A stretch of 10,545 nt of DNA, taken from the NCBI GenBank assembly GCA_947461985.1, contig CANHNT010000043.1:1-10545 (forward strand), written 5' to 3'. The notes under the pieces were generated by a model, which saw only the letters and a list, made by a program, of their open reading frames with translations, did not search any database and was not told where the DNA came from. The stretch is from Bacteroidota bacterium (lineage in GTDB: Bacteria; Bacteroidota; Bacteroidia; Chitinophagales; Chitinophagaceae). The translations under genes were made by a program, and so were the position numbers. This document shows, in pieces, positions 1 to 7,706 of this stretch. Each line of letters starts with the position of its first letter. Within the stretch, counting starts at the first letter, position 1.

Positions 1-345
1 AACCAAACTACAAAAGCATGGTATTGGAGTACTGCTTATGGCATCACCACTTATGATTTAAAAATTAATAATAACAATGTTTTATGCGTAAGAAATGCAA
101 CTCAAATTCCTAATGCCATTCATGAAATAACAAATGAAAATAAATTACACATATTCCCAAATCCATTCCACAATTTTATTAAAATGGAAATTAGAATGGC
201 AAATGAACTCACTATTTTACAAAATATTCAAGGTGAAATAGTTTATCAAGGAAAAGAAATAGAAACGCAAAATTTCTCAAGATTACCCAATGGAATTTAT
301 TTTTTAAAAGTAAAAAACCAAACTATAAAATTGATAAAAGAATAG
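1..345 (+). CDS. C-terminal part of a secreted protein with a T9SS type A sorting domain (5' end outside window)
   Basis: Frame 1 is open from the first base to a TAG stop at 343-345 and gives 114 residues. Residues 49-114 look like a type A sorting domain of the type IX secretion system: the start reads LHIFPNPF, followed by short beta-strand-like segments, then LPNGIYFLKVKN and a lysine-rich end (KLIKE). Such domains direct export across the outer membrane and are then removed or anchored at the cell surface. The part before it (residues 7-31, WYWSTAYG then VLCVRN) resembles the end of DUF1566 / Fibrobacter-paralogous-type domains, which close with a WSS motif and a CVR motif; that is a weaker match. 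The N-terminus and signal peptide are off the window, so the function of the mature protein cannot be told. It converges on ilvA with a 25-nt gap, and I see no clear terminator hairpin there. Confidence 0.85.
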   Translation, partial: NQTTKAWYWSTAYGITTYDLKINNNNVLCVRNATQIPNAIHEITNENKLHIFPNPFHNFIKMEIRMANELTILQNIQGEIVYQGKEIETQNFSRLPNGIYFLKVKNQTIKLIKE

Positions 346-370
346 GTTCAAATTTTTTTCAGTTTTAAAA

Positions 371-1615
371 TTATCCAATCAATTGGTTGTATAAATTAAT
401 ATCATCATTGATATATGTATATTGAAAATGCATTTCATTCAGTTTATTAAAAATAGGTTGCAAGTCATTTTTGTTTTTTAATTCTAAGCCAATTAATGCT
501 GGACCTTGTTCTCTATTATTTTTTTTCTGAAATTGAAAAGACGTAATATCATCTTTTTCTCCAATAATGTGTGTTACGAAATCCTTCAAGGCACCGGGTC
601 TTTGTGGAAATTGAATTAAAAAATAATGTTTTAATCCTTCATATAATAATGATCGTTCTTTAATTTCTTCTGTTCTTAAAATATCATTATTACTACCGCT
701 GACTATGCAAACTACTTCTTTGCCTTTTAGTTTCTCTTTATAGAAATCGAGTGCTGCAATAGTTAATGCTCCAGCAGGCTCTACCACCATGGCTTCCTCG
801 TTATATAACTTTAATATTGTAGTACAAACTTTTCCTTCGGGTACCAAAATAATATCATCTAATAAATTTTTACAAATTTCGAATGTTATTTCTCCTACTC
901 TTTTAACAGCAGCTCCATCAACAAATTTATCAATATTATCGAGTGGTGTATTTTTATTTTTTTGTATTGATAATTTCATTGCAGCAGCTCCTAAGGGCTC
1001 AACCCCTATGAGTTTAGTTTCGGGGCTAAATTTTTTAAAATAGCTACAAACCCCAGCAGCCAAGCCGCCTCCACCTATCGGTATAAATAAATAATCAATT
1101 TTATTTTTTGATTGTGATAATAATTCTTTCGCTACAGTGCCCTGCCCAGCAATAACTAATTCGTCATCAAATGGATGAATAAATATTTTATTATTTTCAC
1201 TAGCATCAATCATTGCTTGTTGATATGCATCATCAAAAAAATCGCCTATTAAAATTATTTCAATAAAATTTTTACCAAATAATTCTACTTGTTTAATTTT
1301 TTGTAAAGGAGTTGTTTTAGGCATGTAAATGCTTCCAAAAACGTTTAATAAATTACAAGCATAAGCAAAGCCTTGTGCATGATTGCCAGCACTTGCGCAA
1401 ACTACACCTTTAGATTTTTCGTTACTTGTTAAAGAATACATTTTGTTATAGGCTCCTCTTATTTTATAGGAACGAACAATTTGCAAATCTTCTCGTTTCA
1501 AAAATATGTTTCCTGAAAATTCATTGGAGATATTAAAATTTAACGATAGGGGAGTTTCTGAAATGATATCTTTTAATATGACTGATGCGGCTTCTATTTT
1601 TTCGATTAAATTCAT
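371..1615 (-). CDS. ilvA: Threonine dehydratase (threonine ammonia-lyase), biosynthetic
   Basis: A cytosolic PLP enzyme that deaminates threonine to 2-oxobutyrate, the first committed step to isoleucine. The 414 residues carry the fold-type II catalytic domain: PLP lysine K51 in RSYKIRGAYN, the SAGNHAQG substrate loop at 75-82, and the glycine-rich phosphate loop GGGGL at 181-185. From about residue 330 there is one ACT-like regulatory domain (HYFLIQFPQRPGALKDF onward), as in short-form biosynthetic enzymes of about 410-420 residues, rather than the two-module E. coli type. Isoleucine feedback through that domain is expected from the family, not shown here. It is the last gene of the operon, starting 10 nt after the ilvC stop. 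No intrinsic terminator stands out after its stop codon. A catabolic enzyme is unlikely given the operon and the ACT-like tail. Confidence 0.96.
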   Translation of the reverse strand: MNLIEKIEAASVILKDIISETPLSLNFNISNEFSGNIFLKREDLQIVRSYKIRGAYNKMYSLTSNEKSKGVVCASAGNHAQGFAYACNLLNVFGSIYMPKTTPLQKIKQVELFGKNFIEIILIGDFFDDAYQQAMIDASENNKIFIHPFDDELVIAGQGTVAKELLSQSKNKIDYLFIPIGGGGLAAGVCSYFKKFSPETKLIGVEPLGAAAMKLSIQKNKNTPLDNIDKFVDGAAVKRVGEITFEICKNLLDDIILVPEGKVCTTILKLYNEEAMVVEPAGALTIAALDFYKEKLKGKEVVCIVSGSNNDILRTEEIKERSLLYEGLKHYFLIQFPQRPGALKDFVTHIIGEKDDITSFQFQKKNNREQGPALIGLELKNKNDLQPIFNKLNEMHFQYTYINDDINLYNQLIG

Positions 1616-1625
1616 CTTTAATTGA

Positions 1626-2669
1626 TTATAATTTTGGACGAAGTTTTCTAACCTCTTTGCCTGTTAACCAAAGTTCAGAATTTTTAATTTCATTTAATTC
1701 GGCTTCTAATTTTTCTCTATAATCCACTTTGCTGCCTTCTTCAATAACTCTTTTTGCTTCTTCTCCACTGGCTACTTTTTGATATAATTCTTCAAATAAA
1801 GGAGTATTTAAATCTCTAAATTTTCCTTTCCAATCGAGTGCACCCCGTTGTGCTGTAACACTCGTATTTGCATACATCCAGTCCATACCATTTTCTGCTA
1901 CTAAAGGCATTAAGCTTTGTGTTAGTTCTTCTACCGTTTCGTTGTAAGCCTCAGAAGGAGAGTGGCCATGTTTTCGTAAAACATTATATTGAGCTTCAAA
2001 TAATCCTGCTAAAGCGCCCATTAAAATGCCTCTTTCTCCTGTTAAGTCACTAAACACTTCTTTTTGAAAATCTGTTTCAAATAAATATCCTGAGCCAACG
2101 CCTATTCCTAACGCCAAGGCTTTATTTTTTGCTAATCCTGAATAATCTTGAAAAACGGCATAGCTTGAATTTAATCCTTCACCTTTTAAAAATAGTCTTC
2201 TTAAAGATGTTCCAGAGCCTTTAGGTGCTACTAATATGACATCCACATTGAGTGGAGGAATTATTCCAGTTTGCTCTTTATACGTAATCCCAAATCCATG
2301 AGAAAAGTATAGTGTTTTGTTTTCTGTAAGGTAAGATTTTATTAAAGGCCAGCTTGCTATTTGCCCTGCATCAGAAAGTAAATATTGAATAATTGTGGCT
2401 CGTTTACAAGCTTCTTCAATTTCAAATAAATTCTCATTTTCTATCCACCCATCCTGAATCGCTTTTTCCCAACTTTTTCCTCCTTTGCGTTGACCAACAA
2501 TTACATTAAATCCATTGTCTTTTAAATTAAGAGATTGTCCCGGTCCTTGAACGCCATAGCCAATTACCGCTATTGTTTCATTCTTTAATGTTTCGAGTGC
2601 TTTTACGAGTGTAAATTCTTCTCTTGTTACTACGGTTTCATTGGTGCCACCAAAATTTATTATTGCCAT
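1626..2669 (-). CDS. ilvC: Ketol-acid reductoisomerase
   Basis: Converts 2-acetolactate or 2-aceto-2-hydroxybutyrate into the dihydroxy acid with Mg2+ and a nicotinamide cofactor. The Rossmann motif is GYGVQGPGQ at 37-45. The cofactor loop GQRKGGKSW (59-67), with an arginine and a serine, points to NADPH. H124 in SHGF is the expected catalytic histidine, and the metal and substrate carboxylates are D208/E212 (SDLTGE) and E244/E248 (YNETVEEL). At 347 residues it is a class I enzyme with one C-terminal knotted domain, slightly longer than the roughly 330 residues common elsewhere but usual for Bacteroidota. The GPGQ variant, where many enzymes have GHAH, also fits that group. It starts 10 nt after ilvN and ends 10 nt before ilvA. 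Confidence 0.97.
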   Translation of the reverse strand: MAIINFGGTNETVVTREEFTLVKALETLKNETIAVIGYGVQGPGQSLNLKDNGFNVIVGQRKGGKSWEKAIQDGWIENENLFEIEEACKRATIIQYLLSDAGQIASWPLIKSYLTENKTLYFSHGFGITYKEQTGIIPPLNVDVILVAPKGSGTSLRRLFLKGEGLNSSYAVFQDYSGLAKNKALALGIGVGSGYLFETDFQKEVFSDLTGERGILMGALAGLFEAQYNVLRKHGHSPSEAYNETVEELTQSLMPLVAENGMDWMYANTSVTAQRGALDWKGKFRDLNTPLFEELYQKVASGEEAKRVIEEGSKVDYREKLEAELNEIKNSELWLTGKEVRKLRPKL

Positions 2670-2679
2670 TTTTTTTATT

Positions 2680-3195
2680 TTAATTTATTTCTTTTAAATA
2701 TTGAGATAATTCTTTCATCGGTTTTGTAACAGCCACTCTTCCTGAACGTGCAAATTCTAAAATTCCAAAAGATTTTAATTTGTCAAATAAGGACTGTGTT
2801 TCTGTTGTATGCCCAGTTTTTTCTATTACGATATAATGTGGGTCAATGGCTAAAATTCGGGCATAATTTTCTCGAATTACTTTTTCTAATTCATTGCTTG
2901 ATGCATGATTCATTTTCACTTTATACAAGGCAATTTCTTGGTGCACAATATCATCATCTTCATGAACAAATGCTTTGAGTACTTCTATTAATTTCTCTAT
3001 TTGCCCTATTACTTTATTAACTTGTTCATCAGTTGTTTTTAATACTATTGTGTATCTAAATACATTCGCTATTTCACTTTCACTGGCCGTAATACTTTCG
3101 ATGTTTAAATGTCTTCTTGTAAAAATGATTGTTATTCTATTCAACATTCCGACACTGTTTTCTGTAAATACAGAGATGGTAAACGTTTTTTCCAT
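2680..3195 (-). CDS. ilvN: Acetolactate synthase, small regulatory subunit
   Basis: Regulatory partner of IlvB: it stimulates the catalytic subunit and in known enzymes gives it valine feedback sensitivity. Residues 4-75 form the N-terminal ACT domain (ISVFTENSVGMLNRI, then RRHLNIESITASESE). Residues 85-160 match the C-terminal domain of small subunits, ending in ILEFARSGRVAVTK. The length of 171 residues is normal for this family. Only 5 nt separate it from the ilvB stop, which suggests translational coupling so that the two subunits are made together. The start is the only one that preserves the full ACT domain. It could be named ilvH instead; with a single copy next to ilvB the choice is only one of naming. 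Confidence 0.95.
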   Translation of the reverse strand: MEKTFTISVFTENSVGMLNRITIIFTRRHLNIESITASESEIANVFRYTIVLKTTDEQVNKVIGQIEKLIEVLKAFVHEDDDIVHQEIALYKVKMNHASSNELEKVIRENYARILAIDPHYIVIEKTGHTTETQSLFDKLKSFGILEFARSGRVAVTKPMKELSQYLKEIN

Positions 3196-3200
3196 AATTT

Positions 3201-4895
3201 TTATTTTAATCTTATTTCTGCAACCGAAGCGCCCGTTGGAATCATCGGAAATACATTGCTTTCTTTTGCCACTTTTACTTCAAGTAAAAAACTGGATGTG
3301 CATTGTAGCATTTTTAGAATGCCCTCTTCTAAATTTTCTTTTTCAGTTATTTGTAGGGCTTCTATGTTATATGCATTTGCTAATTTTATATAATCGGGGC
3401 TAATCATTTCTGTAAATGAATAACGCTTTTCAAAAAATAATTCTTGCCATTGCCTTACCATTCCTAAAAAACGATTGTTCAATATCAATATTTTTACGGC
3501 AATTTTACTTTGTAATATGGTGCCCAATTCTTGCAACGTCATTTGAAATCCACCATCGCCAATAATAGCAATAACTTGCTTATTCGGGTTTCCGAGTTTG
3601 GCTCCAATAGCAGCTGGAAGTCCAAACCCCATAGTGCCTAAGCCGCCTGAACTTACATTGCTTTTTGTGTTTAAAAATTTATAATAGCGTGATGTCATCA
3701 TTTGGTGTTGACCAACATCGGTTACAATAATTGCTTCTCCATTCGTAATTGAGGATAAACATTTAATGACCTCTTCCATTTTTAGTTCATGAGTATAATT
3801 TTGTTTTTCATTTTCAAACAAAGTATCGACTTCTATTTTTTTCGCATCTTTAAATTCTTGTAGCCAGCTTTCATGCTTATTGATGTCTACTAATTTTGTC
3901 AATTCTTGCAAAGCCATTTTTGCATCTGCATGTATCGCAACATCCGTTTTAATGATTTTGTTGATTTCTGCTTGGTCAATATCAATGTGAATGATTTTTG
4001 CTTGTTTGGCATATCTACTCACATCACCAGTTACTCTGTCATCAAATCGCATTCCTATTGCTATTAATACATCACATTCATTTGTTTTTATATTTGGTGC
4101 ATAATCGCCATGCATGCCTAAATAGCCAACATAAAGAGCATGATTTGCGCTTAAAGCACCTAGCCCTAATAAAGTGGAAGCGGTTGGAATATTAGCTTTT
4201 TCAATAAATGTTTTTAACTCATTTTCGGCACCACTTAAAATAATGCCTTGGCCAATTAAAAGCAAAGGTTTTTTTGCTTCATTAATTAATTGTGACGCTA
4301 ATTCTATTTTATTTAAATCTATTTTTGGTAACGGGTTGTAGCTTCTTATAAAATGACATTTGTTGTATTGATAATTAAATAATTCAAATTGTGCATCTTT
4401 GGTGATATCAATTAACACAGGGCCAGGCCGACCACTCGTAGCAATAAAAAAAGCTTTTGCAATAGCCATAGGAATATCAGATGCTTTCGTTATTTGAATA
4501 TTCCATTTGGTAACGGGCATACTAATGCCAATAACGTCTGTTTCTTGAAAAGCATCGGTTCCTAATAAATGACTTGATACTTGACCTGTAATGCACACAA
4601 TGGGTGTACTGTCAATCATCGCATCTGCAAGTCCAGTTATTAAATTAGTTGCACCTGGTCCCGATGTAGCAAACACAACTCCACATTTTCCTGAAACACG
4701 AGCATATCCTTGAGCTGCATGAATCGCCCCTTGCTCATGTCGTACCAAAATATGATTTATTTCTTTTTCAAAATCGTATAAGGCATCATAAATCGGCATT
4801 ATGGCACCTCCAGGATATCCAAAAATAGTATGTATATTTTCATGGAGTAAGCTTAGAATTAATGCTTTTGCACCACTTATTTTTTCGACATTCAT
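3201..4895 (-). CDS. ilvB: Acetolactate synthase, large catalytic subunit
   Basis: A thiamine-diphosphate enzyme that condenses two pyruvates to 2-acetolactate (valine/leucine branch), or pyruvate with 2-oxobutyrate to 2-aceto-2-hydroxybutyrate (isoleucine branch). In order it shows YPGGAIMPIYDAL near the N-terminus, the catalytic glutamate E54 in RHEQGAIHAAQGYAR, TSGPGATNLITGLADAM (77-93), the central FAD-contact segment MRFDDRVTGD, and the ThDP/Mg2+ motif from GDGG (446) to the NN pair at 473-474. The following RFLGMVRQWQELFF segment is typical of anabolic, FAD-containing synthases rather than the catabolic AlsS type. The length of 564 residues is normal. The upstream 18 nt after ilvD are A/T-rich with no Shine-Dalgarno match, as is common in Bacteroidota. 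Confidence 0.97.
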   Translation of the reverse strand: MNVEKISGAKALILSLLHENIHTIFGYPGGAIMPIYDALYDFEKEINHILVRHEQGAIHAAQGYARVSGKCGVVFATSGPGATNLITGLADAMIDSTPIVCITGQVSSHLLGTDAFQETDVIGISMPVTKWNIQITKASDIPMAIAKAFFIATSGRPGPVLIDITKDAQFELFNYQYNKCHFIRSYNPLPKIDLNKIELASQLINEAKKPLLLIGQGIILSGAENELKTFIEKANIPTASTLLGLGALSANHALYVGYLGMHGDYAPNIKTNECDVLIAIGMRFDDRVTGDVSRYAKQAKIIHIDIDQAEINKIIKTDVAIHADAKMALQELTKLVDINKHESWLQEFKDAKKIEVDTLFENEKQNYTHELKMEEVIKCLSSITNGEAIIVTDVGQHQMMTSRYYKFLNTKSNVSSGGLGTMGFGLPAAIGAKLGNPNKQVIAIIGDGGFQMTLQELGTILQSKIAVKILILNNRFLGMVRQWQELFFEKRYSFTEMISPDYIKLANAYNIEALQITEKENLEEGILKMLQCTSSFLLEVKVAKESNVFPMIPTGASVAEIRLK

Positions 4896-4913
4896 TTTTT
4901 AAATTGAGTATTT

Positions 4914-6584
4914 TTAATGGTCAGTAATACAGCCACTACTTGCATTCGAAACAAGTTTTACATATTTATATAAAATTCCTTTTGATGTTTTTAAAGATGG
5001 TTGTCTCCATTTTTTTCTTCTTTCTTCTAATACCTCTTCACTAAGAAATACATCTATTTTATTGTTTTTAGCATCTATGGTAATGATGTCACCATTCTCA
5101 ATAAGTGCTATGTTTCCACCATCAAATGCTTCAGGACAAATGTGCCCAACAACAAATCCATGTGTACCTCCCGAAAATCGCCCATCAGTAATTAAGGCTA
5201 CCTTGTCTCCTAGTCCAGCACCAATTATTGCACTTGTTGGTTTTAACATTTCTGGCATTCCTGGTCCTCCTTTAGGTCCACAATATCTAATCACCACTAC
5301 ATTTCCAGCAATTACTTCTCCATGTTGAATTCCTTTAATTGCAGCATATTCATCATCGAAAACGATGGCTTCTCCTTTAAAATAATTTCCCTCATGACCA
5401 CTTATTTTTGCCACCGAACCTTCATTTGCAATATTGCCATACAGTATTTGAATATGACCATTTGGTTTAATTGGGTTCTCTAATAATTTGATCACATCTT
5501 GATTTAATGGCAGCGTTTTAGTATGCTCTAAATTTTCAGCAATTGTTTTTCCTGTAACCGTTAAACAGTCACCATGTAATAATTTATTATCCAACAAGTA
5601 TTTCATTATCGTGGGTATGCCTCCTATTTTATGAATGTCTTCCATTAGGTATTTTCCACTTGGTTTTAAATCGGCTAAAACAGGAATCTTGTCACTTATT
5701 TTTTGAAAATCATCGATTGTAATTTTTATTCCTACACTGTGGGCAATTGCAATTAAATGCATAACCGCATTTGTACTTCCTCCTAAAATCGTAATCAATG
5801 TCATTGCATTTTCAAACGCTTTTTTTGTCATAATATCAGCAGGTTTGATATCTTTTTCCAATAAAATCCTCATTGCTTTTCCAGTTTCTAAACATTCCTG
5901 ATGCTTGTCATCACTCACAGCAGGATTGCTTGAACTATATGGTAACGACATGCCCAATGCTTCAATAGCAGATGCCATCGTATTTGCAGTATACATACCA
6001 CCACAAGCTCCTGCACCAGGGCACGCATTTTTTATTACTCCAATAAAATCTTCTGGCGTAATTTCATTTTTCATTTTTTTACCTAAAGATTCAAAGGCAG
6101 AAACAATATTTAATTTTTCATTTTTCCAAATGCCAGCATGAATTGTGCCACCAAAAACCATAATAGAAGGCCTATTTAAACGACCCATTGCAATTATTGA
6201 CCCAGGCATATTTTTATCACAACCCATTACAGCAATTACGCCATCATACCAGTGAGCATTTACTACAGTTTCAATACTATCTGCAATTATGTCTCTTGAT
6301 ACTAATGAATATTTCATTCCTTCAGTTCCATTACTAATTCCATCACTTACTCCTATTGTATTAAATATTAACCCTACCATTTCGGATTGCTGCACACCTT
6401 TTTTTAATATGCGTGCAAGGTCATTTAAATGCATATTGCAAGTGTTGCCTTCATAGCCTGCACTTACAATTCCTACTTGTGCTTTTTTAAAGTCTGCATC
6501 AGAAAAACCAATTCCATACAACATAGCTTGTGCTGCTGGTTGTGATTCATCCTGCGTAATTGTTTTACTGTATTTATTAATCAT
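4914..6584 (-). CDS. ilvD: Dihydroxy-acid dehydratase
   Basis: Dehydrates 2,3-dihydroxy-isovalerate or 2,3-dihydroxy-3-methylvalerate to the 2-oxo acid, using an iron-sulfur cluster and Mg2+. Three conserved cysteines are visible: C49 in EGNTCNMHL, C122 in MGCDKNMPGS and C194 in GAGACGGMYTANTMA. Having all three is the pattern of the [2Fe-2S] type of the IlvD/Edd family. The C-terminal half has GPKGGPGMPEML and TDGRFSGGTHGFVVGHICPEA, the signature block containing the active-site serine. The length of 556 residues is usual for IlvD. The sugar-acid dehydratase members of the family are excluded by context: it sits 10 nt after ilvE and 18 nt before ilvB. Confidence 0.97.
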   Translation of the reverse strand: MINKYSKTITQDESQPAAQAMLYGIGFSDADFKKAQVGIVSAGYEGNTCNMHLNDLARILKKGVQQSEMVGLIFNTIGVSDGISNGTEGMKYSLVSRDIIADSIETVVNAHWYDGVIAVMGCDKNMPGSIIAMGRLNRPSIMVFGGTIHAGIWKNEKLNIVSAFESLGKKMKNEITPEDFIGVIKNACPGAGACGGMYTANTMASAIEALGMSLPYSSSNPAVSDDKHQECLETGKAMRILLEKDIKPADIMTKKAFENAMTLITILGGSTNAVMHLIAIAHSVGIKITIDDFQKISDKIPVLADLKPSGKYLMEDIHKIGGIPTIMKYLLDNKLLHGDCLTVTGKTIAENLEHTKTLPLNQDVIKLLENPIKPNGHIQILYGNIANEGSVAKISGHEGNYFKGEAIVFDDEYAAIKGIQHGEVIAGNVVVIRYCGPKGGPGMPEMLKPTSAIIGAGLGDKVALITDGRFSGGTHGFVVGHICPEAFDGGNIALIENGDIITIDAKNNKIDVFLSEEVLEERRKKWRQPSLKTSKGILYKYVKLVSNASSGCITDH

Positions 6585-6594
6585 TGTAGATTTA

Positions 6595-7470
6595 TTATAT
6601 AAATGGTTTTTCTAACACTTTATGTGAATAAGCTTGTTGAATTTTGCTCGAGTAGGTATCATTCCATGAAAGACTAAATGGATGATTATCTATTGAATCT
6701 AATTCTACTACTTCGGCTGCTGTTCCACAATAAAATGCTGCATCGGCACCATACATTTCCTCAACTTTAAAATTCTTTTCTTGATAGGTAATATTTAATT
6801 CATCACAAATTTCAAAAACCGTTTGTCTTGTAATTCCTGGTAAAATATTTCCTCTAGAAGGAGTATAAAGAACTCCATCTTTTTCATAAAATACATTTGC
6901 TCCAGGTCCTTCTGCAACAAAACCATTTGCATCTAAAAGTAAAGCCTCATCAAAACCTTTATCTTTTGCTTCTTGACATGCTAATATAGAATTTACATAA
7001 TGACCACTCACTTTCGCTTCAATATGAAAACCTTTAGGGTTTGGTCTTTCATAACTTGAAGTAACCACTTTCATTTTATTAGCTAAATACCCATTCGTCC
7101 ATTCCCATGCCTCAATTGCTAAATATGATTTTATTCCTTTGCTTAAAGACATATTTGGAGAGCATAGTGCAATGGGTCTGATATATGCATTTGTGAAATT
7201 ATTTTTTAATAATACTTCATACGTTAAATCAATTAATTGTTCGGGTGTATAATCAAAGGGCATGTGCATTTTGTTTGCAGAGTAGCATAGCCGTTTGTAA
7301 TGTTCTAATGCTTTAAATATTTTAGATTTTCCGTTGATTTCATAAGAACGAATTCCTTCAAATACAGAATATCCATAATGTAAACTTTGACTGTATAAAT
7401 CAATAGTTGCATCTTTTGCTTTTACAAAGTTGTTGTCAAAAAAAATAATGGTGTCGTTGTTGTAATACAT
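6595..7470 (-). CDS. ilvE: Branched-chain amino acid aminotransferase (class IV)
   Basis: A PLP enzyme of fold type IV that moves the amino group between glutamate and the 2-oxo acids of isoleucine, valine and leucine. Features seen: the N-terminal LHYGYSVFEGIRSY motif (30-43), PLP lysine K153 in EAKVSGHYVNS, the EGPGANVF cofactor loop with E187, and GITRQTVFE (212-220) around the phosphate. The length of 291 residues is that of the E. coli-like group rather than the longer eukaryote-like BCATs. D-amino acid transaminase and aminodeoxychorismate lyase share the fold, but the operon favours IlvE. It is the first structural gene, and its start codon lies 17 nt after the T-run of an intrinsic terminator, so its expression and that of the five genes after it should depend on read-through (see the leader features). 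Confidence 0.96.
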   Translation of the reverse strand: MYYNNDTIIFFDNNFVKAKDATIDLYSQSLHYGYSVFEGIRSYEINGKSKIFKALEHYKRLCYSANKMHMPFDYTPEQLIDLTYEVLLKNNFTNAYIRPIALCSPNMSLSKGIKSYLAIEAWEWTNGYLANKMKVVTSSYERPNPKGFHIEAKVSGHYVNSILACQEAKDKGFDEALLLDANGFVAEGPGANVFYEKDGVLYTPSRGNILPGITRQTVFEICDELNITYQEKNFKVEEMYGADAAFYCGTAAEVVELDSIDNHPFSLSWNDTYSSKIQQAYSHKVLEKPFI

Positions 7471-7487
7471 TTGTTTTTTAGTTTAAT

Positions 7488-7517
7488 AAAAAACCCTCCT
7501 TGCGAAAGGAGGGTTTT
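7488..7517 (-). terminator. Intrinsic terminator in the leader of the ilv operon (attenuator)
   Basis: On the minus strand AAAACCCTCCTT (7517-7506), loop TCGC (7505-7502) and AAGGAGGGTTTT (7501-7490) form a perfect 12-bp stem with a 4-nt loop, running into six T's (7493-7488). This is the shape of a strong Rho-independent terminator. No ordinary gene ends just before it; the only ORF upstream is the 20-codon leader. It lies inside the 5' region of the operon, 17 nt before ilvE, which is the position of an attenuator rather than an end-of-gene signal. Confidence 0.93.
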
Positions 7518-7583
7518 AAGTTTAGTGATTATCTATACCATCCTTTGTTATTGAAAAAATCCAATAATAATAATAAGAATGAT
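7505..7583 (-). promoter_or_regulatory. Alternative RNA pairings of the ilv attenuator (pause-type hairpin and antiterminator)
   Basis: Three segments compete. Segment 1 (7583-7575, ATCATTCTT, inside the leader ORF) can pair with segment 2 (7545-7537, AAGGATGGT) in nine contiguous pairs, two of them G-U. Segment 2, extended by one base (7546-7537, AAAGGATGGT), can instead pair with segment 3 (7514-7505, ACCCTCCTTT) in six pairs, one T-C mismatch and three pairs. Segment 3 is also most of the 5' arm and the first loop base of the terminator, so pairing 2:3 excludes the terminator. A ribosome stalled at Ile codons 13-16 would cover segment 1 and free segment 2 to form the antiterminator. One that reaches the stop codon would cover segment 2 and let the terminator form. 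Pairings were found by hand, without energy calculation. Confidence 0.75.
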
Positions 7584-7610
7584 GCTGATTTTTTTAAGTA
7601 GTAGTGCCAT
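7548..7610 (-). CDS. ilvL: ilv leader peptide (isoleucine/leucine-rich, 20 aa)
   Basis: The ORF reads MALLLKKISIILIIIIGFFQ and ends in TAA at 7550-7548. Seven of 20 residues are Ile (positions 8, 10, 11, 13-16) and four are Leu (3-5 and 12); there is no Val. Codons 10-16 are ATC ATT CTT ATT ATT ATT ATT, an almost unbroken run of the amino acids the operon makes. The ATG is preceded by an A/T-rich tract (ATTTTTTAAA), similar to the other starts here, and lies about 30 nt after the -7 box. The stop is 31 nt before the terminator stem. By analogy with leader peptides of the ilv and leu operons of Proteobacteria, it acts in cis: a ribosome stalled on the Ile codons changes the RNA folding. The peptide is probably not functional in itself. 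The ORF alone could be chance in AT-rich DNA; the paired RNA structures around it are what make it convincing. The symbol is by analogy. Confidence 0.85.
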   Translation of the reverse strand: MALLLKKISIILIIIIGFFQ

Positions 7611-7640
7611 TTTAAAAAATATTTTATATAAGTTGTTGAG

Positions 7641-7648
7641 CAAATGTA
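7641..7648 (-). promoter_or_regulatory. -7 promoter box of the ilv leader transcript
   Basis: Minus strand TACATTTG is an exact match to the Bacteroidota -7 consensus TAnnTTTG. Transcription would begin a few bases downstream, near 7634-7636, giving a 5' UTR of about 25 nt before the leader ATG. The -33 box is poor: the nearest TTG (7664-7662) is only 13 nt from the -7 box, and at the expected spacing there is only CTG at 7675-7673 (24 nt). The weak upstream box could mean that an activator helps. Confidence 0.6.
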
Positions 7649-7706
7649 GTCACATTGTTTTCAAATTAAATACAGGTTTCGAGTATTTTATTTTAGGCCA
7701 TATTTT

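Noticed and set aside
374..388. CCAATCAATTGG near the end of ilvA, considered as a terminator between the converging genes.
   Set aside because: The two arms leave a 2-nt loop, the stem is short and mostly A/T, it lies inside the ilvA coding end, and no T-run follows on either strand.
2975..3403. Long + strand open frames opposite ilvN and ilvB, and similar ones opposite ilvA, ilvC, ilvD, ltaE and fabF.
   Set aside because: They lie antisense to strongly recognised genes, have no family features, and are expected shadows of coding sequence in AT-rich DNA.
7494..7500. AGGAGGG on the minus strand resembles a strong Shine-Dalgarno sequence before ilvE.
   Set aside because: It is 23 nt from the ATG, too far for a normal ribosome binding site. 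It is fully explained as the 3' arm of the terminator stem, and the other genes here lack Shine-Dalgarno sequences.
7533..7541. ATG GTA TAG, a two-codon Met-Val ORF just after the leader stop, which might have supplied the missing Val codon.
   Set aside because: Too short to be meaningful and it overlaps the RNA pairing segment, which explains its sequence better.
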